Of a stretch of 64,000 nucleotides of DNA, positions 35,657 through 45,066 are shown piece after piece. Source of the DNA: Paracoccus tibetensis (GTDB lineage: Bacteria > Pseudomonadota > Alphaproteobacteria > Rhodobacterales > Rhodobacteraceae); NCBI RefSeq assembly GCF_900102505.1, contig NZ_FMVT01000004.1, forward strand, positions 62,001 to 126,000. Direction: 5' to 3'. The position numbers were made by a program, and so were the translations under genes. Position 1 is the first letter of the stretch. Every line of letters begins with the position of its first letter. A model generated the notes under the pieces. It did not search any database. It saw only the letters and a list, made by a program, of their open reading frames with translations, and was not told the DNA's origin.

Positions 35657-36628
35657 ATGCAACGCTTCACCTGCCCGACCTGCGGGACCCGCGCCTATTT
35701 CCACAACATGACCTGCACCTGCGGAGACCCGCTCCACTACGATCCCGACCGGCGGGACATCGTGACCGAGGCCATCTCCTGCGCCAACCGCGACGCGATC
35801 GAGTGCAACTGGACGGCCGCGCAGGAGGGCACGCTGTGCCGGGCCTGCGCGCTTTCCCATGTGGTGCCCGACCTGACAGTGGGCGAGAACGCGCGGCTTC
35901 TGGCGAGCGCCGAGCGGGCGAAGCGGTGGGTTCTGGCGAACCTCGGCAACTGGGGCTGGTTCACCTCGGACGATCCGGGCCGGCGGCCGCATTTCCTGAT
36001 GCTGTCCGAGAATACCGGCGGGCGCAGCCAGCAGATCACCATGGGCCACGAGGATGGCGAGATCACCATCAACGTGACCGAGGCGGACGCGCTCATCCGC
36101 CTCAAGCGCCAGCTGGAGCTAGGCGAGCAGTACCGCTCGATGGTCGGGCATTTCCGGCACGAGATCGCGCATTTCCTGTTCGACCGGCTGGCCGTCTCGC
36201 CCGACTTCCTGACCGGGTTCCGCGCCCTGTTCGGCGACGAGCGGGCGGATTACGGCGAGGCGCTGCAGCGCCATTACGAGAGCCCGCGCGATCCGGGCGA
36301 GGACTACATCACCAGCTACGCCACCTCGCATCCGCACGAGGACTGGGCCGAGACGGTGGCGCATCTGCTGCACCTGACGGACGTCGCCGACAGCTTCTGC
36401 AGCACGCATCTGGCCATGCCCGGCGTTCCGGACGACTACCATCCCTATGCCGAGGACGATGCCGAGCGGCTGCTGAACAGCGCGGCCGAAATCGCCATCG
36501 CGGTCAACGACATCAACCGGGCGCTGGACAACAGCGACCTCTACCCCTTCGTGCTGACGCTGCCCGTGCGAGAGAAGATCGCCTTCGCGCATGGCTGGCT
36601 GAAGAACCACCTCAGCCGCGGAGCCTAG
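35657..36628 (+). CDS. Zinc-binding metallopeptidase-like protein with N-terminal zinc ribbon
   Basis: 323 residues from the ATG at 35657. The first 65 residues carry cysteine pairs CPTCG (6/9), CTC (20/22), and C61/C64, a zinc-ribbon arrangement. The HEXXH motif of zincins is HEIAH at 168-172 inside GHFRHEIAHFLFDRL, and the following ADYGEALQRHY and ETVAHLLHL supply further ligands. This matches the COG4307-type putative zinc metallopeptidase. No signal peptide, so cytoplasmic. Substrate unknown. Its stop overlaps the convergent ABC-F gene by four bases. Confidence 0.8.
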   Translation: MQRFTCPTCGTRAYFHNMTCTCGDPLHYDPDRRDIVTEAISCANRDAIECNWTAAQEGTLCRACALSHVVPDLTVGENARLLASAERAKRWVLANLGNWGWFTSDDPGRRPHFLMLSENTGGRSQQITMGHEDGEITINVTEADALIRLKRQLELGEQYRSMVGHFRHEIAHFLFDRLAVSPDFLTGFRALFGDERADYGEALQRHYESPRDPGEDYITSYATSHPHEDWAETVAHLLHLTDVADSFCSTHLAMPGVPDDYHPYAEDDAERLLNSAAEIAIAVNDINRALDNSDLYPFVLTLPVREKIAFAHGWLKNHLSRGA

Positions 36629-38433
36629 CCCGCGGCCTTCTCCTCCAGCGCCAGCCATTCCTCCTCGGCCTCGGCCAAGGCCACCTGCCGCTCGGAGAGG
36701 GCAAGGCTCGCCTTCTCGAACTTCGCCGGCGCGCTGTGGAAGAGGTCCGGGTCGGACAGGAACGCCTCGAGCTTCGCGATCTCGGTCTCCAGCCGCTCGA
36801 GAACGCCCGGCAGCTCGTCGAGCCGGTGCTTCTCGGTGAAGCTGAGGCCGGCCTTGGCGGTCTTCGGCTTCTCCTCGGCCGGCGGGGCGCCGCGCGGGGT
36901 GGCGGCGGCAGGCTCGGGCGCGGGCGCGGCGCGCTGCGCCTGATAGTCGCTCCAGCCGCCGGCATAGACGGTGGCGCGGCCGTCGCCTTCCATCGCGACG
37001 GTGGTGTCGGCGACGCGGTCGATGAAGTCCCGGTCGTGGCTGACCAGCAGCACCGTGCCGTCGTAATCGCCTAGAAGGTCCTGCAACAGGTCCAGCGTCT
37101 CGACGTCCAGATCGTTCGTCGGCTCGTCCATGACCAGCAGGTTCGACGGCTTGGCCATCAGCCGCGCCAGCAGCAGCCGCGCCTTCTCGCCGCCCGACAG
37201 GCTGCGGACCGGCGCGCGGGCCTGCGCGTCGTCGAAGAGGAAGTCCTTGAGATAGGCCACGACGTGCTTCGGCACGCCACGCACCATCACCTGATCGGCC
37301 CGGCCCGAGACGCGCATTTCGGGATCGCCTGTCAGCGATTCCCACAGCGTCTGGTCGGGGTTCAGCGCGGCCCGCGCCTGGTCGAAGACCGCGATCTCGA
37401 GGTTCGTGCCAAGCGTCACGCTGCCCTCGTCCGGCGCGATCTCGCCCGTCAGCATCTTGATGAGGGTCGTCTTGCCGGCGCCGTTAGGCCCGACAAAGGC
37501 GATGCGGTCGCCGCGCTGGATGCGCAGGTCGAACGGCCGCAGGATGGTTCGCTCGCCAAAGGTCTTGGCGATGCCGCGCGCCTCGATCACCTTCTTGCCC
37601 GATTGCGGCCCGGCATCCAGCGCCATCGCGGCGGTGCCCTGCCGGCGGATCTGGGCGCTGCGCTCGGCCCGCAGCGCGGCCAGCGCCCGGACGCGGCCCT
37701 GGTTGCGCTTGCGGCGCGCGCTGATGCCCTCGACGGCCCAACGGGCCTCGGCCTTGATCTTGCGGTCCAGCTTGTGGCGGGCGTCGTCCTCGGCAGACCA
37801 GATCGCCTCGCGCCATTCCTCGAAGCCCTCGAAGCCCTTCTCCTGCCGGCGCACCTCGCTGCGGTCGATCCACAGGGTCGCCCGCGTCAGGCGGCGCAGG
37901 AAGGCGCGGTCATGGCTGATGAGGACGAAGGCCGCGCGGGTCTGCGACAGATGCTCCTCGAGCCAGCCGATCGCCTCGATGTCGAGATGGTTCGTCGGCT
38001 CGTCCAGCAGCATCAGCTCGGGCGCCTGCGCCAGAAGCCGGGCCAGCGCGGCCCGGCGCCGCTCGCCGCCCGAGGCGGTGGCGACGGGACGCGCGGGATC
38101 GAATTTCAGCCCCTCGGCCGCCATCTCGACGCGGTAGCCCTCGCCCTCGTCCAGCCCGTCGCGGGCGAAATCGCCGAGCGTCTCGAAGCCCGAAAGATCC
38201 GGGTCCTGCTCCATGTAGCCGGTGGTCACGCCCGAGGAGAGGACGACCTCGCCCCGGTCCGGCTCGACCAGCCCGGCCATGACCTTCATCAGCGTCGACT
38301 TGCCCGAGCCGTTGCGCCCGACCAGTGCCACCCGGTCGCCCGGCTGGACGGTCAGCGAGAGGCCGTCGAATACAGGGTTCCCGCCATAGGTCAGCGAGAT
38401 GTCGGACAGTTGCAGAAGGGGTGTGCGCGCCAT
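36625..38433 (-). CDS. uup: ABC-F family ATPase (Uup type)
   Basis: 602 residues. Two ATPase cassettes in one chain without membrane segments: LVGRNGSGKSTLMKVMAGL (Walker A 1), SGGERRRAALARLLAQAPE (signature 1), FVGPNGAGKTTLIKMLTGE (Walker A 2), LSGGEKARLLLARLMAKPSN (signature 2), each followed by LLDEPTNHLD or VMDEPTNDLD. A C-terminal coiled coil with Glu/Lys/Ala (about 540-602) is the mark of Uup. ABC-F proteins act on ribosomes; Uup has also been tied to preventing transposon excision. Start ATG at 38433. Confidence 0.92.
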   Translation of the reverse strand: MARTPLLQLSDISLTYGGNPVFDGLSLTVQPGDRVALVGRNGSGKSTLMKVMAGLVEPDRGEVVLSSGVTTGYMEQDPDLSGFETLGDFARDGLDEGEGYRVEMAAEGLKFDPARPVATASGGERRRAALARLLAQAPELMLLDEPTNHLDIEAIGWLEEHLSQTRAAFVLISHDRAFLRRLTRATLWIDRSEVRRQEKGFEGFEEWREAIWSAEDDARHKLDRKIKAEARWAVEGISARRKRNQGRVRALAALRAERSAQIRRQGTAAMALDAGPQSGKKVIEARGIAKTFGERTILRPFDLRIQRGDRIAFVGPNGAGKTTLIKMLTGEIAPDEGSVTLGTNLEIAVFDQARAALNPDQTLWESLTGDPEMRVSGRADQVMVRGVPKHVVAYLKDFLFDDAQARAPVRSLSGGEKARLLLARLMAKPSNLLVMDEPTNDLDVETLDLLQDLLGDYDGTVLLVSHDRDFIDRVADTTVAMEGDGRATVYAGGWSDYQAQRAAPAPEPAAATPRGAPPAEEKPKTAKAGLSFTEKHRLDELPGVLERLETEIAKLEAFLSDPDLFHSAPAKFEKASLALSERQVALAEAEEEWLALEEKAAG

Positions 38434-38558
38434 GGCTTGCGACCTAGCCGGGGGCCCGTCCGGGTTCAAGGGGCGCTGGCGAAGAACGCGGGGAAGAAGT
38501 TGTTTGACGTTTTCTCTCGGGAATGCCAGAAACCTGACAAATCAACTTGGAGAACGAC

Positions 38559-39557
38559 ATGCGTCCCCTGCTTCTCGCGTCGCTGATGACGGCCACCGCC
38601 CTGCCCGCCCTGGCCCAGGAGGTGAACGTCTACTCGCACCGCCAGCCCGAGCTGATCCAGCCGCTCTTCGACGCCTTCACGGCCGAGACCGGGATCACGG
38701 TGAACTCGTCCTTCGTCGACAAGGGCATGGTCGAGCGGCTGCAGGCCGAGGGCGCGCGCTCGCCGGCGGACCTGATCCTGACGGTGGACGTGGCGCGCCT
38801 CGGCGAGGTCAAGGATGCCGGCGTCACCCAGCCCATCGAGGACGAGGCGCTGGCGGCCGTGCCCGCCGCCCTGCATGACGACGAGAACCAGTGGTTCGCC
38901 CTGACGACCCGCGCGCGCATCGTCTACGCCTCCAAAGAGCGCGTGGCCGAGGGAGAGGTGACGACCTACGAGGATCTGGCCGATCCCAAATGGCGCGGCC
39001 GCATCTGCACCCGCGTCTTCACCCATGACTACAACGTCGCCCTGACCGCCGCCCACCTGGCCCATCACGGCGAGGAGGCGACGCGGACCTGGCTGGAGGG
39101 CATCAAGGCGAACCTCACCCGCAAGCCCGAGGGCGGCGACCGCGACCAGGTCAAGGCGATCTGGGCCGGCGAATGCGACATCGCGCTCGGCAACACCTAC
39201 TACATGGGCCAGATGCTGTCGGATGACGAGCAGAAGGCCTGGGCCGACTCGGTCCGCATCGAGTTCCCGACCTTCCAGGATGGCGGCACGCATGTGAACG
39301 TCTCGGGCGTCGCGATGACCTCGGCCGCGCCCAACCGCGAGAACGCGCTGAAGCTGGTCGAATTCCTTGTCAGCGACGAGGCGCAGCGCATCTATGCCGA
39401 GACCAACCACGAGTTCCCCGTCAAGGAGGGCGTCGCGCGCTCCGAGCTGGTCGCCAGCTGGGGCGAGTTCACCGCGGACGACCTGGCCCTGTCCGAGATC
39501 TCGGACCTGCGCCCGCAGGCGCTGGACCTGATCGAGCAGGTCAACTTCGACGGCTGA
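38559..39557 (+). CDS. Iron(III)-type ABC transporter substrate-binding protein
   Basis: 332 residues, GGAGA five bases before the ATG. Signal peptide about 1-19 (LLLASLMTATALPALAQ), then EVNVYSHRQPELIQPLFDAFTAETGITV, the FbpA/AfuA start. The ferric-ligand tyrosine region GNTYYMGQMLSD (two adjacent Tyr) and ETNHEFPVKEG are typical, so a periplasmic Fe(III) or similar trivalent-metal binder is likely. No permease or ATPase is next to it, so it would work with a system elsewhere. A terminator follows. Confidence 0.88.
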   Translation: MRPLLLASLMTATALPALAQEVNVYSHRQPELIQPLFDAFTAETGITVNSSFVDKGMVERLQAEGARSPADLILTVDVARLGEVKDAGVTQPIEDEALAAVPAALHDDENQWFALTTRARIVYASKERVAEGEVTTYEDLADPKWRGRICTRVFTHDYNVALTAAHLAHHGEEATRTWLEGIKANLTRKPEGGDRDQVKAIWAGECDIALGNTYYMGQMLSDDEQKAWADSVRIEFPTFQDGGTHVNVSGVAMTSAAPNRENALKLVEFLVSDEAQRIYAETNHEFPVKEGVARSELVASWGEFTADDLALSEISDLRPQALDLIEQVNFDG

Positions 39558-39616
39558 CCTTCCGCCGCGCCCTGCCGCCGAGGCGGCAGGCCGCGCGGGA
39601 TGTCCGCACAGAAACC

Positions 39617-39645
39617 AAAGGCGCAGGCAGGGCTTGCGCCTTTTT
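39617..39645 (+). terminator. Intrinsic terminator after the iron-binding protein
   Basis: AAAGGCGCA-(9-base loop)-TGCGCCTTTTT. A 9-bp stem ending in five T, 59 bases after the stop. Confidence 0.9.
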
Positions 39646-39688
39646 GCATCGTGGATCATGCATGCCGTGCAAGTTGATGGAGAGGCAG

Positions 39689-40627
39689 ATGCCGCAGAAG
39701 ATCATCATCGACACCGATCCCGGTCAGGACGACGCGGTGGCCATCCTTCTGGCGCTCGCCTCGCCCGAGCTGGAGGTGCTGGGCGTCGTGGCCGTCGCCG
39801 GCAACGTGCCGCTGCCGCTGACCGAGGTGAACGCGCGCAAGGTCGTGGAGCTGTCGGGCCGCACGGACGTGCCGGTCTTCGCCGGCTGCGCCACGCCCTT
39901 GGCCCGCCCGCTGGTCACGGCCGAGCATGTCCACGGCAAGACCGGGCTCGACGGGATCGAGCTGCCCGCGCCGACGCTGCCGCTTCAGGCGCAGGACGGC
40001 GTCGACTTCATCGTCGAGACGCTGCGCCGCGAGGAGACCGGCAGCGTGACGCTGGTGCCCATCGGCCCGCTCACCAACATCGCCGAGGCCTTCCGCCGCG
40101 CGCCCGACATCATCACCCGCGTGCAGCAGATCGTCCTGATGGGCGGCGCCTATTTCGAGGTTGGCAACATCACCCCGGCGGCCGAATTCAACATCTACGT
40201 CGATCCCGAGGCCGCGGCCGAGGTCTTCGCGGCGGGCGTGCCGCTGGTCGTGCTGCCGCTGGACGCCACGCACGAGGCCATCACCTCGCGCGACTGGGTC
40301 GAGGGGATGCGCGCCCTGCCCGGCCGCTGCGGGCCCGCCATCGCCAGCTGGACCGACTTCTTCGAGCGCTACGACAAGGAAAAGTACGGCAGCCAGGGCG
40401 CGCCGCTGCACGATCCCTGCACCATCGCCTGGCTGCTGCGCCCCGACCTCTTCGAGGGGCGCGAGATCAATGTCGAGATCGAGACCGAGGGGCGCTGGAC
40501 GATGGGCATGACGGTCGCGGACTGGTGGCGCGTCAGCGGGCGCGCGGCCAACGCCCTCTTCATCCGGCACCTCGACCGCGACGGGCTCTTCGCGCTGCTG
40601 TCCGAACGCCTCGCGCGGCTGCCCTAG
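39689..40627 (+). CDS. Ribonucleoside hydrolase (IunH/RihA type)
   Basis: 312 residues from the ATG at 39689, GGAGAGG before it. The N-terminal IIIDTDPGQDDAVAI is the calcium-binding signature of nucleoside hydrolases, followed by VAVAGNVPLPLTEVNARKV and the LVPIGPLTNIAEAF block; GAPLHDPCTIAWLLRPD near the end holds the active-site His/Asp. It cleaves N-ribosyl bonds of nucleosides for salvage. Specificity (pyrimidine or non-specific) cannot be told. Stop overlaps the convergent skp gene. Confidence 0.93.
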   Translation: MPQKIIIDTDPGQDDAVAILLALASPELEVLGVVAVAGNVPLPLTEVNARKVVELSGRTDVPVFAGCATPLARPLVTAEHVHGKTGLDGIELPAPTLPLQAQDGVDFIVETLRREETGSVTLVPIGPLTNIAEAFRRAPDIITRVQQIVLMGGAYFEVGNITPAAEFNIYVDPEAAAEVFAAGVPLVVLPLDATHEAITSRDWVEGMRALPGRCGPAIASWTDFFERYDKEKYGSQGAPLHDPCTIAWLLRPDLFEGREINVEIETEGRWTMGMTVADWWRVSGRAANALFIRHLDRDGLFALLSERLARLP

Positions 40628-41331
40628 TCGGCAGTTCCGTCGGCCGCGCCCGCAGGTTCGAGATGGGGCGAGCGGATGTCGGGCATCGGCACCGTCCCCT
40701 CGCCGTCGCCGATGGTCGCGTCCAGCGTCCCGATGAGGCTGCGGGTGATGTCGATGCCTTCCAGGGACACGAACACCGTGCGGCGGTCGAGGACGGCGGC
40801 CGCGCCGCGCTGCTCCATCACGTCGCCCATGACCGGCAGCGCCGCGCGGAAGAAGGCGTTGCGATCCGCGTCCGCCCAGGTGTTCAGCGCCTGGACCGCC
40901 TGAGCCCGCTCGCGGCGGATCTCGGTGGCGCGCAGATCGAACGCCTCGGCCAGCCGCCGGAACTCGGCCGGCGCCAGGGTCGCGCGCTGGTTGGTCAGCC
41001 CCGCCTCCTCGCCCGACAGCAGCTCGGTCAGGCGCTCGTTCTCGGCGGCGATCTGCTCGCCCGCCGCCTCCAGCCGCTCCTGCGCGCGCAGGCCCCAGGC
41101 CGATTGCAGGTAGAGCGCGTCCTGATCGACGGTCAGCACCGGCGAGACCGGCGGCGGCCCGTCGGTCTCGGGCAGCGGGATGGTGCGGCTCGGCAGTGGC
41201 GGGGCGACCACCGCCGGCGGCTGCAACTCGGGCGGGCCGGCGATGTCCGGGGCCAGCGGGTCCTGCTGGGCGGCTGCCGGGGCAGCCAGCAGCAGCAGAA
41301 CTGCCGCAAGAAGGCCCCGGCCCCGTACCAT
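40624..41331 (-). CDS. skp: OmpH/Skp-family periplasmic chaperone
   Basis: 235 residues, signal peptide 1-22 (LLAAVLLLLAAPAAAQ). Residues about 70-180 are a helical, charged stretch (LRAQERLEAAGEQIAAENERL ... FDLRATEIRRERAQAV) that forms the Skp tentacles; the hydrophobic C-terminal part DRRTVFVSLEGIDITRSLI is the trimerisation core. It is longer than Skp of E. coli because of a Pro-rich N-terminal region. Its start overlaps the bamA stop (TGATG), matching the bamA-skp order. It would carry outer-membrane proteins to BAM. Confidence 0.88.
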   Translation of the reverse strand: MVRGRGLLAAVLLLLAAPAAAQQDPLAPDIAGPPELQPPAVVAPPLPSRTIPLPETDGPPPVSPVLTVDQDALYLQSAWGLRAQERLEAAGEQIAAENERLTELLSGEEAGLTNQRATLAPAEFRRLAEAFDLRATEIRRERAQAVQALNTWADADRNAFFRAALPVMGDVMEQRGAAAVLDRRTVFVSLEGIDITRSLIGTLDATIGDGEGTVPMPDIRSPHLEPAGAADGTAD

Positions 41332-43646
41332 CAGAACCGCGTCTGGATCGTCAGGTCGAAGTTCTGCTCGAGGTCGTAGTCTTCCTTGCGGATGGGCCGC
41401 GAGAAGTTGAAGCGCAGCGGCCCGATCGGAGTCGTCCAGAAGATCGACGCGCCGACGGCCGCACGTACATACATGCTGTCGTCGATAGTGACATCCGCGC
41501 CCGAGACGGGATCCGTGTAGCTCGTGCGGTCCAGCCCCCAGAGCGAGCCGACATCGGCGAAAAGGCCGCCCTGGATGCCGTATTCCTCGGGCAGGCCGAT
41601 GGGGAACTGCGCCTCGGCGCGTGCCGCCCAGAAGAACTTGCCGCCGAGCGCATCCTCGTTGTCGCTGTCCAGATCTCGCGGGCCGAAGCCGTTCGGCTCG
41701 AACCCGCGGACGCGGCCGCCGCTGCGAAAACGGTCGAGGATCCAGGGCGAGTAGTCGCCATAGGCGTTGATCGCGCCGGCCTCGAACTCGCCGCGCAGGG
41801 TGACCTCGTCGCGCCAGGCATTGCTCTCGACGCCAGCGAGGACGGTCGTGGTCACGCTCTTGGTGTCGCCGCCAAGGCCGGCGATGTCCTGCGAGAAGCG
41901 CAGCCGATAGGCGGTCTGCGGGTCAAGCCCGGTGCGGCGCGAGTCCCAGTTGTAGCTGTAGCCGAAGGCCGAGGTGACGCGGGTGCCCTCCTCCTCGCGA
42001 AGGATGAGCGAACTTTCCTCGTTCACGTTGCTCAGCACCTCTTCCGAGATGCGGTAGCGCAGCTCCAGCCGGCCGTTCTGCGAGACCGGGAACTCCAGCG
42101 ACGGCCGGAAGCCGAGCGAGCGCGTATCGTAATCCGCGTTCAGCCCCTCTGTCTCGTTGTAGTTCAGCCCGAAGCCGAGACGCAGGTTCCGCCCGAGGAA
42201 GAACGGCTCGGCGAAGTTGATCGCCGCTGTGCGATCGCCGCTGGCCGTCGAGATGTTCACGCCAAGCGACTGGCCGCGGCCAAGGAAGTTCTGTTCGGAG
42301 AGGCCCACGTTCAGGCCGACGCCCGAGTTGACGCCATAGGAGGCGCCAAGCGTCAGCGAGCCGGTCGGCTGCTCTTCAACGTTCACGCCGACGATGACCT
42401 GGTCCGGGCCGCTGCCCTGCCGCGTCTCCACCTGCGCGTCGGCGAAGTAGCCAAGCGCGCGGATGCGCTCGGCCGAGTTGCGGATCTCGCGCGGGTTGAA
42501 GGGATCGCCTTCGACCGTGCCGAACTGGCGGCGGATGACCTCGTCCAGGGTGGTGGTGTTGCCCTCGATGTCGATGCGCTCGACGAAGACCCGCTCGCCC
42601 CGCGTCAGCGCGAAGGTCAGGTCCAGCGTCTGGTTCGAAGGGTTGCGCGTGATGCGCGGCTCGATGTTGAGGAAGTTCAGCCCCTGCTGAAGCGCGATCG
42701 TCTCCATCCGGCGGATGGTATTGTCCACCGCATTCGGGTTGTAGACCTCGCCGCGCCGGACGCGGTTCTGCGCCGCGAAGGGCGCCGCATCGACGCCCGG
42801 CACTTCCGAGATGGTGTTGACCTGCCCGAAGCGGTAGCGCGGGCCTTCCTGAATGTTGAAGGTGATGAAGAAGGCGTCGCGTTCGCGCGCGATCTCGGGG
42901 GCCACGGCCTGCACGCGCATGTCGGCATAGCCGCGCGAGCGGTAGAACTCGGTCAGCAGGCGCTCGTCCAGCGGGATGCGCTCGGGCGCGAAGGTGTCGC
43001 GGCGGATGAAGGTGCGCAGAAGGCCGGCCTGCTTGGTCTGCAGCACGTTCCGCAGGCGGCGGTCCGAGAAGGCGCGGTTGCCGGTGAAGCTGACGCGCTC
43101 GATCTCGGTGACGTTGCCCTCGCGGATCTCGAAGACCAGGTCGACCCGGTTCTCGCTACGGCGGATGATGCGCGGATCGACGCGGGCGGCAAGCCGCCCC
43201 TCCGAGGCGTAGGTCTCGGCGATGGTCTGCGCGTCCTGGATCGCCTGGCTCGGCTGGTAGATGCGGCGCGGCTGGCTCTGGACGATCTCGGACAGGCGCG
43301 CGTCGCGCAGGCGCCGGTTCCCCTCGAAGGTGATCTGGTTGATCGTCGGGTATTCGCGCACCCGCACGACCAGCGTGCCGCCCTGCGGGATGATCTCGAC
43401 CGTCTCGAAGAGGCCCGAGTTCTGCAGCCGCTGCAGCGCGTCGTTGATGTCGCCGGGGCTGGCGGGCTGGCCGGCCGGCAAGTTCATGAACGAGGTGATC
43501 GTGCCCGTCTCGACCCGGCTGTTCCCCTCGACCCTGATCCCGGTGACGGCCTGCGCCGCGGCGGTCATGGGCGCGAGCCCGGCAGGCGTGGCGATCGCCA
43601 GGGCCGTGACCAGCGCCACCGCGCTTCTGCCCAGTTTCCGTGTCAT
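41331..43646 (-). CDS. bamA: Outer membrane protein assembly factor BamA
   Basis: 771 residues. Signal peptide 1-32, then five POTRA domains (VTGIRVEGNSRVE first; INQITFEGNRRLRD; IERVSFTGNRAF ...) to about residue 400, then a 16-strand barrel ending DLTIQTRF with the C-terminal aromatic of outer-membrane proteins. The barrel also holds the RGF(E) motif (SGGRVRGFEPNG), which is essential in BamA. Catalyses insertion of beta-barrel proteins in the outer membrane. A promoter candidate lies just upstream, separate from rseP. Confidence 0.97.
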   Translation of the reverse strand: MTRKLGRSAVALVTALAIATPAGLAPMTAAAQAVTGIRVEGNSRVETGTITSFMNLPAGQPASPGDINDALQRLQNSGLFETVEIIPQGGTLVVRVREYPTINQITFEGNRRLRDARLSEIVQSQPRRIYQPSQAIQDAQTIAETYASEGRLAARVDPRIIRRSENRVDLVFEIREGNVTEIERVSFTGNRAFSDRRLRNVLQTKQAGLLRTFIRRDTFAPERIPLDERLLTEFYRSRGYADMRVQAVAPEIARERDAFFITFNIQEGPRYRFGQVNTISEVPGVDAAPFAAQNRVRRGEVYNPNAVDNTIRRMETIALQQGLNFLNIEPRITRNPSNQTLDLTFALTRGERVFVERIDIEGNTTTLDEVIRRQFGTVEGDPFNPREIRNSAERIRALGYFADAQVETRQGSGPDQVIVGVNVEEQPTGSLTLGASYGVNSGVGLNVGLSEQNFLGRGQSLGVNISTASGDRTAAINFAEPFFLGRNLRLGFGLNYNETEGLNADYDTRSLGFRPSLEFPVSQNGRLELRYRISEEVLSNVNEESSLILREEEGTRVTSAFGYSYNWDSRRTGLDPQTAYRLRFSQDIAGLGGDTKSVTTTVLAGVESNAWRDEVTLRGEFEAGAINAYGDYSPWILDRFRSGGRVRGFEPNGFGPRDLDSDNEDALGGKFFWAARAEAQFPIGLPEEYGIQGGLFADVGSLWGLDRTSYTDPVSGADVTIDDSMYVRAAVGASIFWTTPIGPLRFNFSRPIRKEDYDLEQNFDLTIQTRF

Positions 43647-43690
43647 GACTGCCCCTTCCGATATGTCGCGCGTCCGCGTCTTTTTCTGTT

Positions 43691-43720
43691 TCTCTAGCGC
43701 CAGAAGGGCCGCCCTGTCAA
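43691..43720 (-). promoter_or_regulatory. Candidate promoter for bamA-skp
   Basis: Leftward TTGACA (43715-43720), a perfect -35, and TAGAGA (43691-43696) are 18 bases apart in the 88-base gap between rseP and bamA. It would let bamA-skp be expressed independently of the upstream operon. Confidence 0.45.
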
Positions 43721-43734
43721 AAGCCCCCTGCGCT

Positions 43735-45066
43735 TTAAGGGCAGAAAAGGTCGTTGGTGAGGCCGAAGACCATCAGCGACAGAACCGCCGCCAGCCCGAT
43801 CGAGGTCAGGATGTTCAGCGCCCGGTCCGAGGGAGGCCGGCCCGTGATCGCCTCGTAGCTGTAGAACATCAGGTGTCCGCCATCGAGGACCGGGATCGGC
43901 AGCAGGTTCAGAAAACCGATGGCCGCCGACAGGACCGCGATCCACCACAGGAAGTTCGCGCCCCCTGCGCTGGCCGCCTGCCCCGTGCTTTCCGCGATGC
44001 TGATCGCCCCGCCGAGGTTGCAGGTGCCGATCTGCCCCGAGATCATCGCCCAGAGCCCGGTCAGCGAGGACCAGATGATGTTCCAGGTCTGCGCCGCGCC
44101 CATCCCGAGCGCCTCCAGCGGGCCTGCCCGGCGGGTCTGGGGCGTGAAGTAGCTCTCGCCGCCGGTGATGCCGATGAGCCAGCGCTGCTCGAAGCCGCCG
44201 CCCTGAGCGGGCAGGTCCGACAGACGCGGCGTCAGCGTCACCTGCCGCTCACCCGCGCCGGGGCGCCAGATCGTCAGGTCCAAGGGTGCGCCTTCGGCCG
44301 CCTCGACCGCGGCGCGCAGCTCGCCAAAGCGGGCGACGGGTGCCTCATCGATGGCAAGGATCACGTCGCCGGCCCGCAGCCCGGCCGAGGCCGCCGCGCT
44401 GCGCGGGGCGACGCCCGTGACGCGGGCGGGCATCGGGTCAGGGCCCTGCACCGTCAGGCGCTGGCCGCCCCGCTCGACCGTCCAGTCCTGCACCGGGGCG
44501 ATGGGCAGCGTCTCGGCCGCGCGGCCCAGATCGCCCCAGCTTTCCACCGCTTGGCCGCCGACCGCCAGCACCCGGTCCCCCGGCTGGAGCTGGTTGGTCA
44601 CGCCCGGCGGGGCGTCCGAGATGCTGCCGACCCGCACCTCGGGCTGGGCGACGCCCTGGACGATGGCGAAGCCGCCGAAGATCAGGATCGACAGGATGAA
44701 GTTGAAGACCGGACCCGCCAGCAGCGTCGCGAAGCGCGCCCAGAGCGGCGCGCCCTGCAGCGTCTGCCGCCGCAGCGCGGGATCGACTTGCCGTCCCGGT
44801 CCGGCGCTGGCCGCGTTCTCGTCGCCGAGGAACTTGACGTAGCCGCCAAGTGGAATGGCGGCCACCTGCCACTGCGTGCCGCGCCGGTCGAGGCGCGAGG
44901 CAAGGCGCGGGCCGAAACCGACGCTGAAAACCTCGGCCCGGATGCCGGACCAGCGGCCGACGATGTAATGGCCGTATTCGTGGACGGTGACGATGACCGC
45001 CAGCGCCAGGATGAAGGAGGCCAGCGTCCAGAGCGTGCTGCCCGTGCCAAGGAGAAGATCGGTCAT
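43735..45066 (-). CDS. rseP: Intramembrane zinc metalloprotease RseP
   Basis: 443 residues. Site-2 protease: HEYGH at 29-33 in the first membrane helix, LLPIPVLDGGHLMF near the C-terminus with the third zinc ligand, and two PDZ domains in the middle (PPGVTNQLQPGDRVLAVGG and AAASAGLRAGDVILAIDE). It cuts anti-sigma factors and signal peptides in the inner membrane. Start overlaps the dxr stop by four bases. Confidence 0.97.
   Translation of the reverse strand: MTDLLLGTGSTLWTLASFILALAVIVTVHEYGHYIVGRWSGIRAEVFSVGFGPRLASRLDRRGTQWQVAAIPLGGYVKFLGDENAASAGPGRQVDPALRRQTLQGAPLWARFATLLAGPVFNFILSILIFGGFAIVQGVAQPEVRVGSISDAPPGVTNQLQPGDRVLAVGGQAVESWGDLGRAAETLPIAPVQDWTVERGGQRLTVQGPDPMPARVTGVAPRSAAASAGLRAGDVILAIDEAPVARFGELRAAVEAAEGAPLDLTIWRPGAGERQVTLTPRLSDLPAQGGGFEQRWLIGITGGESYFTPQTRRAGPLEALGMGAAQTWNIIWSSLTGLWAMISGQIGTCNLGGAISIAESTGQAASAGGANFLWWIAVLSAAIGFLNLLPIPVLDGGHLMFYSYEAITGRPPSDRALNILTSIGLAAVLSLMVFGLTNDLFCP

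Noticed and set aside
41196-43697. 833-codon plus-strand frame
   Set aside because: Antisense of bamA and skp; both are certain on the minus strand.
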